NCBI RefSeq assembly: GCF_018139145.2 | Contig: NW_026114246.1 | Span: 248,001-312,000 of the forward strand | Origin: Gymnogyps californianus | Taxonomy: Eukaryota; Chordata; Aves; Accipitriformes; Cathartidae | Direction of reading: 5' to 3' | Length of the DNA stretch: 64,000 bases | Shown: piece after piece, positions 43,886 to 57,708 of the stretch | How positions within the stretch are numbered: position 1 is the first letter of the stretch | How the letters are laid out: every line of letters starts with the position of its first letter | Translations under genes and position numbers: made by a program | The notes under the pieces: model-generated | Database searches by the model: none | Told to the model about the DNA's origin: nothing | Seen by the model: the letters and a program-made list of their open reading frames with translations, nothing else

Positions 43886-46770
43886 AAAAGAAGATTTTGG
43901 TTCACATGTTAATGTCTAGCTTGAAAGCAAGGAGTATAAAAAGTGATTATTTTTTTAAATTGTGATTCACCAGTGGCAGCAGTGCAGCCAGGAAGAGGAG
44001 TTTCCCTGTGAGGCCATTTGATTGCATGTGAAGCTTACAATGGGGCTGGCACCGCCTGGTTTTAATTTTTTTCTCCCGTATGAGCTGAGATGTTTTATTC
44101 CCCCATACCAAGGGGAGGGGAGGGGGAATTAAATCCAGACAGCTCCGACTGCACTTTGAATTTCATATGCAATCAAACAGACTTTGAGAATATTGTCAGC
44201 TTCCTTACCAACCTGGCTGCCATATAGAGAACGTAAATAAATACTAAAATCCCAAAACATCATGTTCTTATACTAACTCATCTTTTAATGCAGAAATTGA
44301 CATCTGGGACAAAATCTCCCATTAAATTTATCCTGGCACCTAAAGCATGGTAAGGCTTGCAAAGGACTATATAAGAGAAATAGTCTTTGTCCCACTGCAA
44401 ATATTAAAAAAACCCCTGTAAACATAACTGCAGCTGATATTTCATCAGCAAAGAAATTATTCTGGACAGAATGGAGCCAAAAGAGTCACTACTTACAGAG
44501 TAAGCTCTTACAAAGATAAAATATGTTTTTCAAACTAAAAATTAGTATTTTAAAAACTAAGTTCCAGTCCTATAAAAGTTAATTAATGTGAACAACTTGG
44601 TGCATGTTAAGCTACTGTCATGCTTAGATGTCTGAAGGGTCAGAATCTGAGAGTTATCCAACACTGAAATGATAGTTTCTGTATGTAAAAGCAATACAAC
44701 CAACAAAAAAAATGGAACTGAGAATACACGTAGCTATAGCTAGTATAATCAATTTGCTTGTATTTTGTACCCCTTTTCTACCAGTTCTTTGCCACATTAG
44801 ACTGTTGAGATCTTTGAGACTGATGCTATTGTTTCCTACATAGTTCCTCTATGCCACCCAGAATAAAACAAACCAATTCAAAGCAACAATACATTAAGGA
44901 ATATCTCTAGAATTCTGCTTGTCACTGCTAACTGTGGTTTATTCAAGACTGAAATTAATTGTACCAGAATTTATTTGCTTGGCCATGGAGTAAAGCTGTA
45001 CAACCTTACTCTTACAGGAAAAAAGTAAAAGGTTAAATTTTCCTTTCCAATTCTTACAATGTGTGCAGCTCACATATGTGAAAAGAAAATATGACTCTAA
45101 CTCTGCATAGTTAAGCTAATAAACTTTCTCATAGAGTGAGATAATAGGAACTGTGAGCATACCATACAGCACAATAAGTGTTGGCACATGAACTGTTTCA
45201 GTCTTGAGGGACACCATTTCACAGAATATCAGTGACAGAAGACCAGCTTGCAGCCAGAATTATGAATGAAAAGTTTAAGCCTTCATGAAAGTATGGACTT
45301 AGAATGATTCTTTTGCGGTCACCTCAAAAATTGATGTATTGAATTATTTGGGGGAATACAGCATTTAACACTTTATTTTCTAAGACTGTGTATATGCACA
45401 CAAATTGATTAGTTTAACCTAAGACACAATGATTTACAAAGGTGTTATATGTGTGAATGCATTTATATGAATTTAAAGCAATCAGATAAAACAGTATACA
45501 TCCAACTTAAAACTACATAGGAGTATCTTATAGGTCTATTTCTAAACCTGGGGAAATAGCAGGAAACAGAAAAATTTGTATCTCTCCCCCTTTCTCAGGC
45601 ACCAGACTGCAAGGGACTGTTGGTGCATATTAATTTCATGGTAAACGGTGTACTTGGAATTGCACACATGCTGTCTCTGGAGAGCTATGGTTATTTGTCT
45701 TGAAATAGTCTCTCATGTTTGTGACTACTATACAATAATACTTCAGCAACAAATGCTATGGTTACATTTATATTAGTAAATAAACAGTCCAAGGACCTTT
45801 TTGTACCCCTGATGCAGCTCAGCTTACGTGGCACAGCTCACATCCATGGAGCTAAACTCTTTCCCCTCTTCTCCCCTGCTCCAAAAAAGCAATCCAAAAC
45901 CCAGAATGGCCTCATCAATGGCTTATTAGGAACAGTCCCAGGCCCATGCTAGTTCCCAGCCTGTGCTCAGACATTGTTTGGGACGGTGCTAATTGGCCAG
46001 GGCCAAAAGGGTTCCAGGGACTGTGCTAGCAATTAGCAGTACGTTCACTTGTGCACATGCTCAAGCTCATCGGTCACTGTGATCTAGCACAAGATGGTCC
46101 TGTCTCTGCAGCTGCCAAAGGCAGCTCCTGAATTTGGCACCCTCCTTTGATGGATTCAGTTAATAAAGTGTCAGCTCCAAACTCCAGCTGCTGTGTGCTA
46201 CCTCTGTCCTTCCCCCTTCACCCAAAGAAGAGGTAGCAAGGAGAGCAGGAGTTCAAAAAACTGAGCCGCGTGAAGCACAGGAGGCCTTCAGTGCTGCCCA
46301 AACCACCGGTTCCATCTCTGACAATGAAAGAAGACACCAGATACAAAGATCCTGAAAGCTGGATCTACCCTAAAGGTCTTCGGCTGAGCTATGATTATCT
46401 GACAGCTGATGGAAAGTAGACAGACTCAAACAACTTGCCTCAGTTTACAGTTGGGCCCTCAAGGGCAACTGGCTTCACCAAACTGCTCTTCCCCAGCTGA
46501 TGCCTTTGAAGAGCTATAAAATATTCCTCTGCTTCCAGAAAAAGATAGAAGATTTCTCCTAGCTGAAGCACCACAAAAGGTACAAGTGTAGATTAACTGA
46601 AGTAAATCTGAGTTGGTGAGAATGCCTCCTCTAACCTACCATCATTCACGCACTGAAAAAAGATTTTGGAAGAGAGAGAGAAAAATTCTTGAATTTCCTG
46701 AGATGCAGATATTCTTACTATGTCTATCTGCATGTGACCGAAGGTTTGGTGTGAGAGATAACATGCATTA
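43886..46770. other. Intergenic stretch before NDUFS4
   Basis: No gene is supported. 45930-46230 is more GC-rich and ends with a retroviral-looking TTAATAAAGTGTCAGCTCC (46159-46177), but no LTR boundary or target duplication could be found. Confidence 0.45.
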
Positions 46771-46799
46771 TTAGGTTGATAACTGATACAGTTTCTGGG

Positions 46800-47540
46800 C
46801 CAAATGTGTGGCTGGGGCGGGCACCAGGGGTAAGGGGCGCCTGCGCCCCGAATGCATGCATGGCTCCTCTGAGGGGCTCAGGGCATCAAGCCCAACCTTC
46901 TTCAGTGCTGGCGATGGGGGACCAGCAGTCCCCCACCCTTTCCCTTCTCCCCTTCCCCAGCCCTCTCTCCATCGCACCCTATCCCCCTCCCTGCCCGCCC
47001 CTCCTGCTCCCTCTCGCTCCCTCTTTCCGCCCTCACCTTCGCGTTTCCTGTCTGGGCGGAGGAGGTTTGGCCCTGCGACGCCGCCGTCTGCCAGTGGCTA
47101 CGGCAAGCGTCATGGTGGCGGCTCTCTCTATGTCAGCGGCTCTGAGGCACCTTGTTGTGGGGAGTGGGGTTGTCGCGGTTCGTCTGTCGCCGGCCAGGTA
47201 ACGGGCACCGCGGGCGCTCCGCCGGCCGGCACCGCCGCAGTGAGGGGCCCGCCGCGCTCCCGAGGAACCTGACCCGGGCCTAGGGTTTCGCCGCGGCCGC
47301 CTCGGTCGCTGGGCCGGGGTGGCCGCGCAGGGCCCCGCCGCGAGCGGGGGGCGGCCGGGCTGCCAGCAGGTGCCTGGCTGAGGCCTTCCTCCGTGTCTGT
47401 CCGTGTCTGTCCTTGCTGTCTTCCTCGCTGTGACTGCCCGCTCGGAGTCCTTGCGGCGTCCGGAGGCCGGGAGCTGGTCGAAACGGCAGAGGAGCCCTGG
47501 CGTGATGGGCAACGTTTGCTCCGTGGCCAGGGAGCCGGAG
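46800..47540. promoter_or_regulatory. NDUFS4: CpG island promoter of NDUFS4
   Basis: A sharp GC- and CpG-rich block surrounded by AT-rich DNA spans the first exon of NDUFS4. There is no TATA box. CCGCCC and GGGCGG Sp1-type boxes and GGAA/TTCC elements occur just upstream of the ATG, as is usual for nuclear genes of oxidative phosphorylation. Antisense open frames across it are GC artefacts. Confidence 0.75.
47112..47197 (+). CDS. NDUFS4: NDUFS4 exon 1 (mitochondrial presequence)
   Basis: ATG at 47112 (G at -3 and +4) opens a 28-codon exon ending GCCAG before donor GTAACG at 47198. The peptide begins MVAALSMSAALRHLV and is Arg/Ser/Ala-rich without acids, as in a mitochondrial targeting sequence; the SMSxxLR stretch resembles the start of vertebrate NDUFS4. 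NDUFS4 is an 18-kDa accessory subunit of complex I needed for its assembly. In vertebrates it lies immediately downstream of FST in the same orientation, which strongly supports the call. A second in-frame ATG at 47130 could also serve. The rest of the gene lies beyond the window; I did not find exon 2. Confidence 0.8.
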
Positions 47541-50500
47541 AAGGCGATGGCTCCTTCCAACGCCACCACGGTCTTCCCAGAGATTTACTCCCCTTTGCCC
47601 TCTTCTGTACCCTGTAGCTTTTCCTTTCCTTCCCTTCCCCTCCCCAAGTTCTGTTACTTTTTTCAGGGGATATGTAGCTGCTCTTTCTGCTCTTTACTCC
47701 TGGAAATAATGCTGGAAATCGCTTTATAATTTTTGGTGATGCTTTGTTGTTTGTTTCTTCAGTGCAGAGACCTGTGTTGAAAATCCAATACGTGACCCAA
47801 CCTGTAATTGAAGATGTGTGCATGTGTTCTCTTCTGTGCATGTCGCAGGACTTATGTTTTTGTAAGACTCCCTTCTAGTCAGGAGGAAAAAATATAGTTC
47901 AATGGCATTTACTATGATTTGGAGGGTTTGCTTTTCCATGCTACTTAAATCTTTAAACATAAATGTGTAAAAGATAGTTTCAGTAATTTTTTTTTAATCT
48001 GTGGGGGTTTTATACATATCTATATAAAAAAATTACACACAGAAAGCTATACATACACACATATACAAAGAAAGAAGGACTATGGCTGTACTACTTTTTC
48101 CCCAGTTTTTATGCTCTGTCCCATTGGTTGCTGCTGCTTCCTCCCTCTTAAAATGGCACCTGTTTTACAGTGCTGAAAATTAATCCTCAGTCTCATAAAA
48201 ATGCTTTGGAATCTGTGAATATGAAGTTAGGAATTCCTCTATGCTAATGCAGAAACTTACTGTTCATGTTTGCTTGTTTCTGCCCTTCTTTTAGTCCTCT
48301 GTGGTGTTGACACAACTGTTGCCTGTGCCATGTGGTAAATTGGATCAGTCAACTGATTCAGGTTAAAAATAATTTTGTTTGTTTGTTTTAAAGTTTTACC
48401 ACTCTACCTTTTAAGCCGTTATTCCAGAACAAACAGTAGGATGTAGTAGGAGTGGGAATGAACAGCATGGAGATGTGAGGTAGAGACTCTTAAGTTGGCA
48501 TTTTTTCCAGGAAATTTCTTATTTTAAATAGTGCCCCAGATTCCTTCCCTGCCATAGAGGGAGACTGAAGTATTAGTGTCCCTTAATATTTTCAGTAAGA
48601 GGGAAATTGGAGATATTTGCCTGAGAGGGACTGGAACTTACGTTTCACATTCCTTAGGAGAATGGCCTGATCATAAATCTGCAGGTTTCTTGGAGAAGAG
48701 GCAGGGAAGAGCACTATGAGTCTCTCTTATTTAAAGTTTTATACCTTTGCAATCATTGCATATTGGAAGAGTAAGAATAAAATTTTCCTTGGAACAAGGA
48801 AAAGATGTTTCAGAATAAGATAGTAGTTTTGGCAGTATGAAGGAATAATTAAGGAAGTTATTCATTGCATAATTTTTGTAAAATAATTATTTTCTTGATG
48901 AAGTAGGCACTGAAACTTATATCTCTCCTCTTTTCAGTTACTGTTTTATACTAAAAATATTGTTAAGCAGCCTCTGCAATCTCCCTACTTGGAAGGGAGA
49001 ATCAAGATACATAATTTCAGAAAAGGATTCATGGCTCTAAATTTTAAATTCAGGATGTCTTTCTGCAGCTCATAGTGAGGTTATAAAATTAGATAGAGGT
49101 GCAAGAGAGAAAGTGTATCTCTTGCTTCCAATATCATAAATTTCAGTAGACAGGTAGATGCCTCAAAGCTTGGCAGTATCCAAGTCCCATTTCTAGTTTC
49201 AGTATCTAACATCTCATTTTGTAAAAAGGGGATAAAGGAACTTCCCTACCTCGCAGAATTGTGAATGGTCTTATAATACAAACCGCTTAGGCTTGTTTTC
49301 CAGTTATAATGATCAACAACTATCCAAAAGCCTATTTCTTTGAGAAGCCAATGGTTTGCACCATATCTTGCAACTGGATATACAGATCCTGTGATGCTGA
49401 CTTCCTTTCAGGAAAGCATTTTGACAGATACAGTTTGGTGCAAGTAACTTCTTTGTTACAACAAATTCAGAGCGTATTTAAAGTCTTTGCCTATCTAATT
49501 TATTATTGGAGTAATCCATGTATTTGTCAATCTGTAGAAAGAATGTACTGTACCTGTATGCTAGATATGAGTCTTAAAGTAAATATAGGCATTAGAATTA
49601 CTAACAATAAAAGATAACACTGTTCTTAGGAGATAACTGAAGAAGATGGTGGAATTGTCAACTGTGAGGGCATTTGAATGATTCTTCTGTCACTTCAGCA
49701 CTATGCTTTTGTTTACTCTGATTAAGAGTAAGGTTTGGTCTAGTTTGGTACAACTTTGTTAAATTACAGTTTCATGTTGTTTGCCTAAATTATGAGAGTA
49801 ATATAGCTTATTGTTTGACCACTGTAGGATTAAAGTTAAAATCTTCAAGCAATAGTTTTATTTGTAGTGGTTTTTTTGCATGTGAAACTTCTGATAGTTC
49901 TCCAGTTTTCAGAACTTCAATTACAGAATAAAATAGCTGTCCTCTGATTTTGAAAAGAGTTCCCAAGATCACTTTCCAGTAGTCACAAGAGAGACTCTAT
50001 ACTGATTTCCATGAGTTATACTTGATTCTTACAAATATTATGACTTCCTCTAACGCAAAGATTAAATTTATCAGTGCATGTTTAAGCACTTCAGAAATAT
50101 GCATGCCCAAGTTGCTTGATGATTCTGAACTGGTGACTGGTAACACAAGAAAATAAGTGTTCAGCCCTAAGTTAAGAGAACATGCAGCAATGTTTCTGAT
50201 ATCTTCAGGAAGTTCTGCATGCCTAGTTTAAATCACTGAAGCAGCAGTTACCGAGTCCATCATTCTTCTGTCTAGTGGTGAGCCTAACAGAACATCAGCA
50301 GATGGCTTGAGCTGATACAGAAAGTAGAAGTGCCTCTTTTGCTTAGATAGCAGTTTTGAAGCTTTCATGCTGTAAGATCTGTCAAGGTTTCAGGAGCTTG
50401 AAATTATGTTGAATGTGCTCTTTTGAGTTTGACCTTTTCGGGAAGAAAGATGCACCTTGTTTGTCTGTCTTACCTAATTAATTCAAATTTTACCTCAGTT

Positions 50501-53500
50501 ATCTTCAGCCAAACTTTGATTAAAGGGTATAATTTAAATAATACAGTTATATTTCTTCGCAAGTTTCATGTGAATAGGAGGAAAGCAGAGGAGGGACTCT
50601 TAAATGTCTTCATCTTGGGAAAGATTGCAGTGTCTCCTTGCATTAGAAAATATGTGTAGGCGGAGCTGGGAAAAGAACTTCAAACGAATTTCTACTGAAC
50701 TGGGAATCAGCTATTTGTTCCAAAACCACTTAGTAGTTCAGAGAGTCCCTTTATTTCACAAGGTATTGCAGTCAGGATACAAAGATACTAATTTCTGTTG
50801 CAGAAGCAGAGTATTTTGTGTGTGCAGGTATAATATCTGGCCACACAGTCTCTACATTTCACGATAATGGATTGTTCTTGTCACTTTTCAGCAATAGATG
50901 ATGGTTCTTCAAAATGTATTACCTGCTTCTTGTAATTCTTTTGTAAAGACTCTGAGCATAATAGCAAATGTTTTGCTAGTTCATCATAAATGTATACCTG
51001 AGGTTATGAAAACAAAGAATTATGGACATTTGTGTAGTAGAAAGCCTATTATTCAATTCATGCTGTATGTTCAAGAGAATGAGGAAACATAAGCAAGCTT
51101 TCCCCTGCGGAAAAAGAAGGGGAAGCCATTTCTGTGGGAAAATAAGACTTCTAAAATACAGAAGAAACCTGTTTCAATTATCTTGTTCTTTCATCAGTAA
51201 TAGAGAAAATGTTTATTTAAATGTCAAAAAAAGTTTATTTTTCCTCAAAATAACTAGCTTACTCTTTTGTGTTACTGTTGGGTTTTTTTTACTTCAAAAT
51301 AGTATTGGCTTTTTTGTTGCATGTTCTTAAAATCTGGCTTAGTAGAATTCCCAGATCTAGGTAGACCAGAGAGCTACACAAAGATGCACAAAGCTCTGGC
51401 TATGTCTGGTTAATAGAAGCACTATTTAGCCAGTTAGTGCTAGCCAGTATGACATTCAAGTTTGGAATAGTAGCACGTTGCAGCAGTCGTATTATTATTT
51501 CATCCAGCTGTAGTGCATATCTGCTACTTATACGCTGTGCAAGATAATGTACGTGTGGTGTTGTCAGGTTCAGACACATCAGAAGCTTTCATTTTCTTTA
51601 ATAAAAAAAGTAGTTAACTTCATTTAACTTCATCAAAATTAATTCCAATGTCTAACTGCATCTGCAGACACTACCTGGAATAAAACCTCAAGATAAGACC
51701 AGGGGAAAAAGTTCTTTGAGGTCTTGCTGTCTTGCCATTGCTGTATAAGTGGTGTTTATACATAGTTTCATTTTGGTTATTCATAGGGGAAAAAGACCTT
51801 TTAAAATATATATTTAACTTTAATTTTACAGTTTTATCTTGAATATCTATTTTGTTTTTAACGCATATCAGAGAAGTACAGTGAATCAGACTCTATTACA
51901 ACACAATAGTACAACTGTAAACTGAAATGCAAAATAAAGCTCCAGGGAGTTTCTTGGTCATAAGATTGTGGTGACGTGAAGGTTTGGAGCACACTCAAGG
52001 TGAAAGATGTGGAGAGAGAAATAGACATAGCAAGTGGAGAAAAAGATAAAAAACACTGCAGTTTGTACACTTAATGAGGATAAGATTAAAAACAAGACTC
52101 CAGGCAGAAGTGAGTGTTCATCTGATCTTGCAGATAGCCTGAAGCAGTAGTTTGGGAGAAGTAAATGTTCCACATATCCAAGTGTATAATTAATTTAAAA
52201 CCCATTCCCTTTGACTCTGTCCACACTGTTCAAATAATGATTGTGTGGATAAGAGAGGGTCTAGCAGCCAAATCTTGCGTATTCACTGTGACTGAAAGCA
52301 TCATCAGTGGTTATTTTTTATTTTCACATGCCTTTTGATGATGATCTGGTGTCTGGCTCTCGTGATGGAAGGCCCTCTTGCCCCATCAGTTTCACATGCT
52401 TTGAGGGAGAGAGGAGGAGATTTCTGACAAGTAGGATGACTTGAGTCCTTTTGCAGTACTTTATGTAGGATCTCAAAGTTGCTAATCCATCACTACTTGC
52501 TTCTGTCCTGTAAGAGCTGACGGGCCAACAGCATACTGTCTTATTCATGACTGATGTGTTGTTTGTGGATATGCACCTTTATTATGAGGTCAGAGTGGCT
52601 CCAGTGAACCAGAATGGTGTTTTTGATTTCCTGCTTTTGGCTTCCCTGTTTGGCATTATGGGAAGTAGGGTGTAGGAGTGCTCCCTGTTTCCTTTAAAAT
52701 GGAAAGAGGAAGCTTTGGAAAGGCCCCATGGAAGAAAGAAAATGTTGGATGCAATGAAGCATTAGAGCATTAGGATGTTGCTGTCAAAGTGAAGAATTCT
52801 GTCACAGATTAGAAAAATGAAAAAGTGAAAAAAATGAAAACTACCATGTATCATGTAGTTTAGCCTTCTAATGCACAACTTGTCTCCTAGTGAGCTAAGA
52901 TCAAGATCATTCTTGTTCTTAAATTTGTATGGGATTCCCATAATGTTTCTTAAAGTTCAGGTAGTTTCAGTATTGGTCCATGTGAGGAAGAGGATGGGTA
53001 GAAAGACGTGAAAGTAAGAGGGGAAAAGAGGTTGGGAGAGTCAGAGTTTGAGAATGGGGGCAAGGGAGGGATGTGTTGTTCTGGAAATGGCTGTTTTTCT
53101 AATGTGATTGCAGAAAAGTAAATAGAGCAGAAGGTGATGACAGCAAAATGTTCCTGATGAGGCTTCTTAAATTGCTGCTCATTATTGGGCATATAACTTG
53201 GAGTGACTTATTTTAATTACATTTGGTTCCTTCACTTTTGGAATTAGAAACTCAAAGGAGGAGGAATGGCAGCCTTTTTAGCAAGAGAAGTTTTAATAGA
53301 GAAAAGAAGAAAGATGTTTAAGGTATGTTTATATTGAAAGATAACTAGTAAATAAGCAGTGTGCTTGCTTCTGCACTAGAACAGCTGAAAGCTTTTCTTA
53401 CCACCTCTGTGGCAACTAGTCATTGTGGGCTCAAAACTGCAGGTTACTTACCTAAAGTCTGGCATATCTTTTAAAAAAAAGCATTATTACATGCTAGAAT

Positions 53501-56500
53501 AACTTTTTTTCCCTAAATTGACTGATCTGAGAACCTAATCTTCTCTCTACTTTGAAGATTTGAAGAGGAGTAGAGATATTAAAAAAAAAAAACCCCAAAC
53601 CAAAAAAACCCTGGGAGGGTAGAGGTGAGGTTTGTTGGCACTAGTATCCTAAAACAGAAGGACATAATATTTTCCTTCAGGGACTAAACGGTTTAAAATA
53701 GGTTCTGACACTGCATTTGAAAATTACACTTATTTTGTTTTCAAAACAAACCAAAATAAAACCCCAAAGGGCTTTCATGTTGGTATTTCCTAATACCAAA
53801 TATTTGGTATCTCTAAGTTTGAGAGAAATGTATTTGTCAAATTAAGAAATTGATAGAAAGATTGTGAAATGCCATATGGATACATGGAGAAGGGAATTTG
53901 AATGCCAGCTGTCAATAGATACAATTTCAAACCTATGTTAAAATAATAAAAATTGCTTTAGTGGTGGTGGTTTAATATATACTGTTTAGCATGTTTAACT
54001 TATACTGGAAAAATACTACTTTTTGGGTTACAAAAATGACCTTGATGTTGCCTTAATGTAGGTTTAAGCATTATGATTCAATTAACCGTGTTATTCCACT
54101 ATACATCTCAGCTTGATGCAATATTTATATATGACTGGAAAAGCCCAGAAGACAGTTGGGTTGGGTTGTATTTCTGACTGATAGGAACTGTCACATTCAA
54201 AGCTGTTTTTCACAAAAACAGGAAGTATCAAAATGCACAAGTGAGATTCAGAAGAAGTTAAGTTCCAAAACCCAAAGTACCTTGAGAATTTAATCGATAC
54301 CATCTACCTCAATAACATGCTGCTTTGGCCTTTCACTCACAACTAAACACAAGCAAAATCAGCGTCTGGTGTTTCTTTTTTGGGGAGGAAATAAATGCAG
54401 ATCAAATCAGCAGTAGGTATTATTAGACCAGTGTATAGCTCTCAGTGTATTAGACCAATGTAATAGGTCTCCCCTGTGGCACTGTGGGAAATCTTGCCTG
54501 TTAAGCACATGTTGATGAATGGTGAGGATGGAAACACTAATTACATTAATATGGTTGGTATTTTTAACTTTTAGCTACATTCTCAATTTTGAATGTTGCT
54601 TTTGCTGACATCTTTGTATAACTTATTCTGTGGACAAATCATCTTAGTATGGTAATAATTTATAATCATCCTCAACCTTGTGACTGTTTCTGTAAATTTT
54701 TTAAATTTTTTTTTAAAGGAGTCTGTGAACTTTAAGCATGCTTGAAAATAGTGTTAGGCATAAGGTAAATTTCTGGAGATACAAAGGCAATGTCACTACT
54801 CAGTTCTGTCTGGGAGTAGCACACAGTCTTGTTCATAGTTATTATGTTTTATCTAATTCTTTGTGATGCAGGAAAATATCTGTTCTTAAACTTGTGCATT
54901 TTTGGTTCTTTAAAAATGAACCATGTCTGTTTCCTTTTTTTTTTAATTTTTTATTAATTGTTGTTACCATAGGGCCTGAAATTAAACTTTTAGTATTCTG
55001 AGAAAAACAAGAAATTAAAGATATCCCACTCCCCCAGCAGCTGTTGATTTTTCTGCTGTTGACCAAATTGTTTGTTGTAGATTAAATTGTCTGTTTTAAG
55101 AGATTGAAATGCTGAGAGGCTTATATAGTTAGCAGGGAAGCTTGAACCTACTCACAAATAGTTTAAAAAAACTCCAAGTTTAAAAAAAAAAATCTTCTTT
55201 TATACTAACAGTTTCAGTAAATTTGTATAATCCTTAAGAGCTTATTGTTTTATATGTTTTATTCATGTACATGTTTTCATTCTCATGACAATACAGTGGA
55301 TTTTGATATGCTTTTTAATTTTTTTTTGTAAGAATTTGATTCTGAGTGTGTTACAAAGTATACCTCCAAACTGTCTTAAGATCACATCCTTTACTGTTTC
55401 TAGCAGGAGGCAAGCTGAACAGTTAACATTGCCTTCTTTATAATGCATATTTCCGAAGAAATGAATGGCTACTTCTGTCTGAGTTTCAAAGTGCAGTTGT
55501 TCCCTCCTGGCCAGTATAACAGTATGTTTAGGTACCGTTTTGTTAACAAGCCACTTTCTAGCTGCAGTAATTTGTGTCTGTCTTAATCTTCCCTTGACCT
55601 GTGACTGATGTTGAGGAAGTAAATTAACTTTTGACTCAACTAGACAGACTATAGGCAGCTCCAGAATGTGTGTGGGCAAACACTTCTTGCAGCTGCTTAT
55701 TCTTGGAGTGTTAACATGGAAGATTTCATGAAAAGCTTCTATTCATTATTTTTTAAAAATCGGATTTGATGTATTTTATATAAAATATTTGAAGACCTAT
55801 CTTTTATGAATACTCAATATGTATATACTTTTCTGATGTTGTCATTTGCTATCAATCTAACAAAGTAATGTCCTACTAAATGTTAGTTATGCCATTTGTA
55901 TTAAAGTCCAAACCAAAATTTTGTTGCAGAGGATAACTGTTTAATTTTTCATCTTTTCTATATATTTCAGTTGTTTTAAGTAGAGTTTTTTATGGATATT
56001 GCATCTGATCTCAATAATGTTCAGAAGTACCATCTTTCATTATAAAACTAGAGATGTATTTTGTGGCTATTTAAAGACCCAACAATAAACAAGTGGTTTA
56101 CTACTTTCAATAGAACCACTATATTTTAAATTAAGGAAAAAAAAGAGCTCTTCATGCAGTAGCTTTGATTGATCTGTCACGTATTCAAGGAGTATTTGTA
56201 TGTGCTGCATAAGTTATCCAAAGGGAAATTCTGCAGCAGTGATGTTTTGTCATATGTCAGTGTTGATTGTGCCTACCAGAGAATGAGACAAATAATCTGA
56301 ATGTTGTTGTCTGAACTGGAATTCAAGAATAAGGTTTGCATTTGAAGCACCAGTTTTGCCTTAAGGGTTTATTTCACTTTAGAAAAGAGTGAGCAATAGC
56401 AAGGCTAGTAGTCTCCTTTCAGAGAGCTAATAGCTACTCAGTAAAAATATGAAAAGAGACTAGCAAAAGGAAAGAATAGTACCAGTGGAGGAGAGGGTCA

Positions 56501-57195
56501 GTGTATAAATAAGAGTACAAGAGAACACACAAATATGGTAGTGGATGAGGTTATTTTTATTCTCAAAGGTGAGTTCTCAAAAAATGCTTGTAAGGTGTGT
56601 TTACACTAATAAAATAGCTGTAAATGGAAAGAAAATGAAGGTAATTATGGAACAACAGGGCAGTCAAGCTTTCTTTTAAAATAGACTTCATTTAAGTAGC
56701 TTGGCAGCTTCATTATATTACTCTTGTAACACACAATAATTTATCCCTCATCAGTTTAAAGAGTCGTTGTCCCTATACTGCAGATGCTTATACAGTACTC
56801 TCTAGAAGAAACTATTTTTTTTTCTGAACTAGTGCCATGTAATTGTTACTTGCACTTGCATGTAGAATAGCATTTAAAGTTTTGATGTGATAATTTTTTT
56901 AAAACTTCAGTTGGAGACACATAGGTTGCTTACATTGCAGCCAACCATTTGTTTTAACCTCAAGACAGATGTGTATTGTAGAAGCTAATTAATCACACTG
57001 GTCCCCACAACAAAAACCTGTGTGGTTAGTATCTTTTTAAAAAGAGATAAGATTTAAAATTGGTCATTATAGAGAGACTACATAAAAATTAAGTCCTATA
57101 CTTTGGTTGCAAAGTAATGGGGCTGAAAAACAAGTGCAAATATATTGCATGCACTTGATGAAACTGAATTTGATAGGAATTAATGACTAGCAAAG
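47198..57195 (+). other. NDUFS4: NDUFS4 intron 1, first part
   Basis: CpG-rich for the first 400 bases, then AT-rich DNA with no recognisable exon, RNA gene or recent transposon. Open frames are short and unconvincing. Assignment as intron rests on the donor at 47198 and on the known large size of this intron in other vertebrates. Confidence 0.6.
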
Positions 57196-57708
57196 TGTCA
57201 GGGAGCAGCAAGGGCTGGCCGCTCCTGAAGCGAAGGCAAGCTGGAAGCTGAGGGTAATCCCAGCAGGAACAGTGCCCTCACTGACCAGGGAACAGTCCCA
57301 CAGCATCTATACATGAGGAGAGCTGGGTGATGGTAATAGGGTCCATTGATAGTCCCAGACATGGCAAAGTCATGAGCCAGGTCCAGGGTCCATCTGAGGA
57401 GTCCAGTCAGGAGCAAAAGGAACCAGAGACAGGTTTGGAGACAAACTGCAACATGTGTCTGAAGTCCATCCAGGCAACAGGGTCTAAACAGGACTGGAGT
57501 CACACTGAAGCTTGGGTGAGGGGTCTAGCCAGGGCTGGAGACAGGTACACTTAATGATATCGCTCAGGCAAGGACTGAAGACCCAGAGCTGAGCTTAAAT
57601 GGAGCTCCAGGGCCACAGGCAGGGGGTGTTCATGGAGGCCCTGGGTGAGGCTGGTCAGGGCAATTAAGACCTGTTAGTGCCTTCAGGGCCCTGACTCATG
57701 GTCTGACA
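57196..57708. mobile_element. Candidate GC-rich repeat or LTR with TGTCAG ends
   Basis: A 513-bp GC-rich island in AT-rich intron begins TGTCAGGG and ends GTCTGACA, a 6-base terminal inverted repeat with TG...CA ends. Internal GTCCAGG/GTCCA motifs recur. No target duplication was found (CAAAG versus GAGTT), so it is either a worn LTR or another GC-rich repeat. Confidence 0.4.

Noticed and set aside
47033..47841. 178-aa and 237-aa minus-strand open frames
   Set aside because: They are antisense to NDUFS4 exon 1 within the CpG island and have no recognisable domain.
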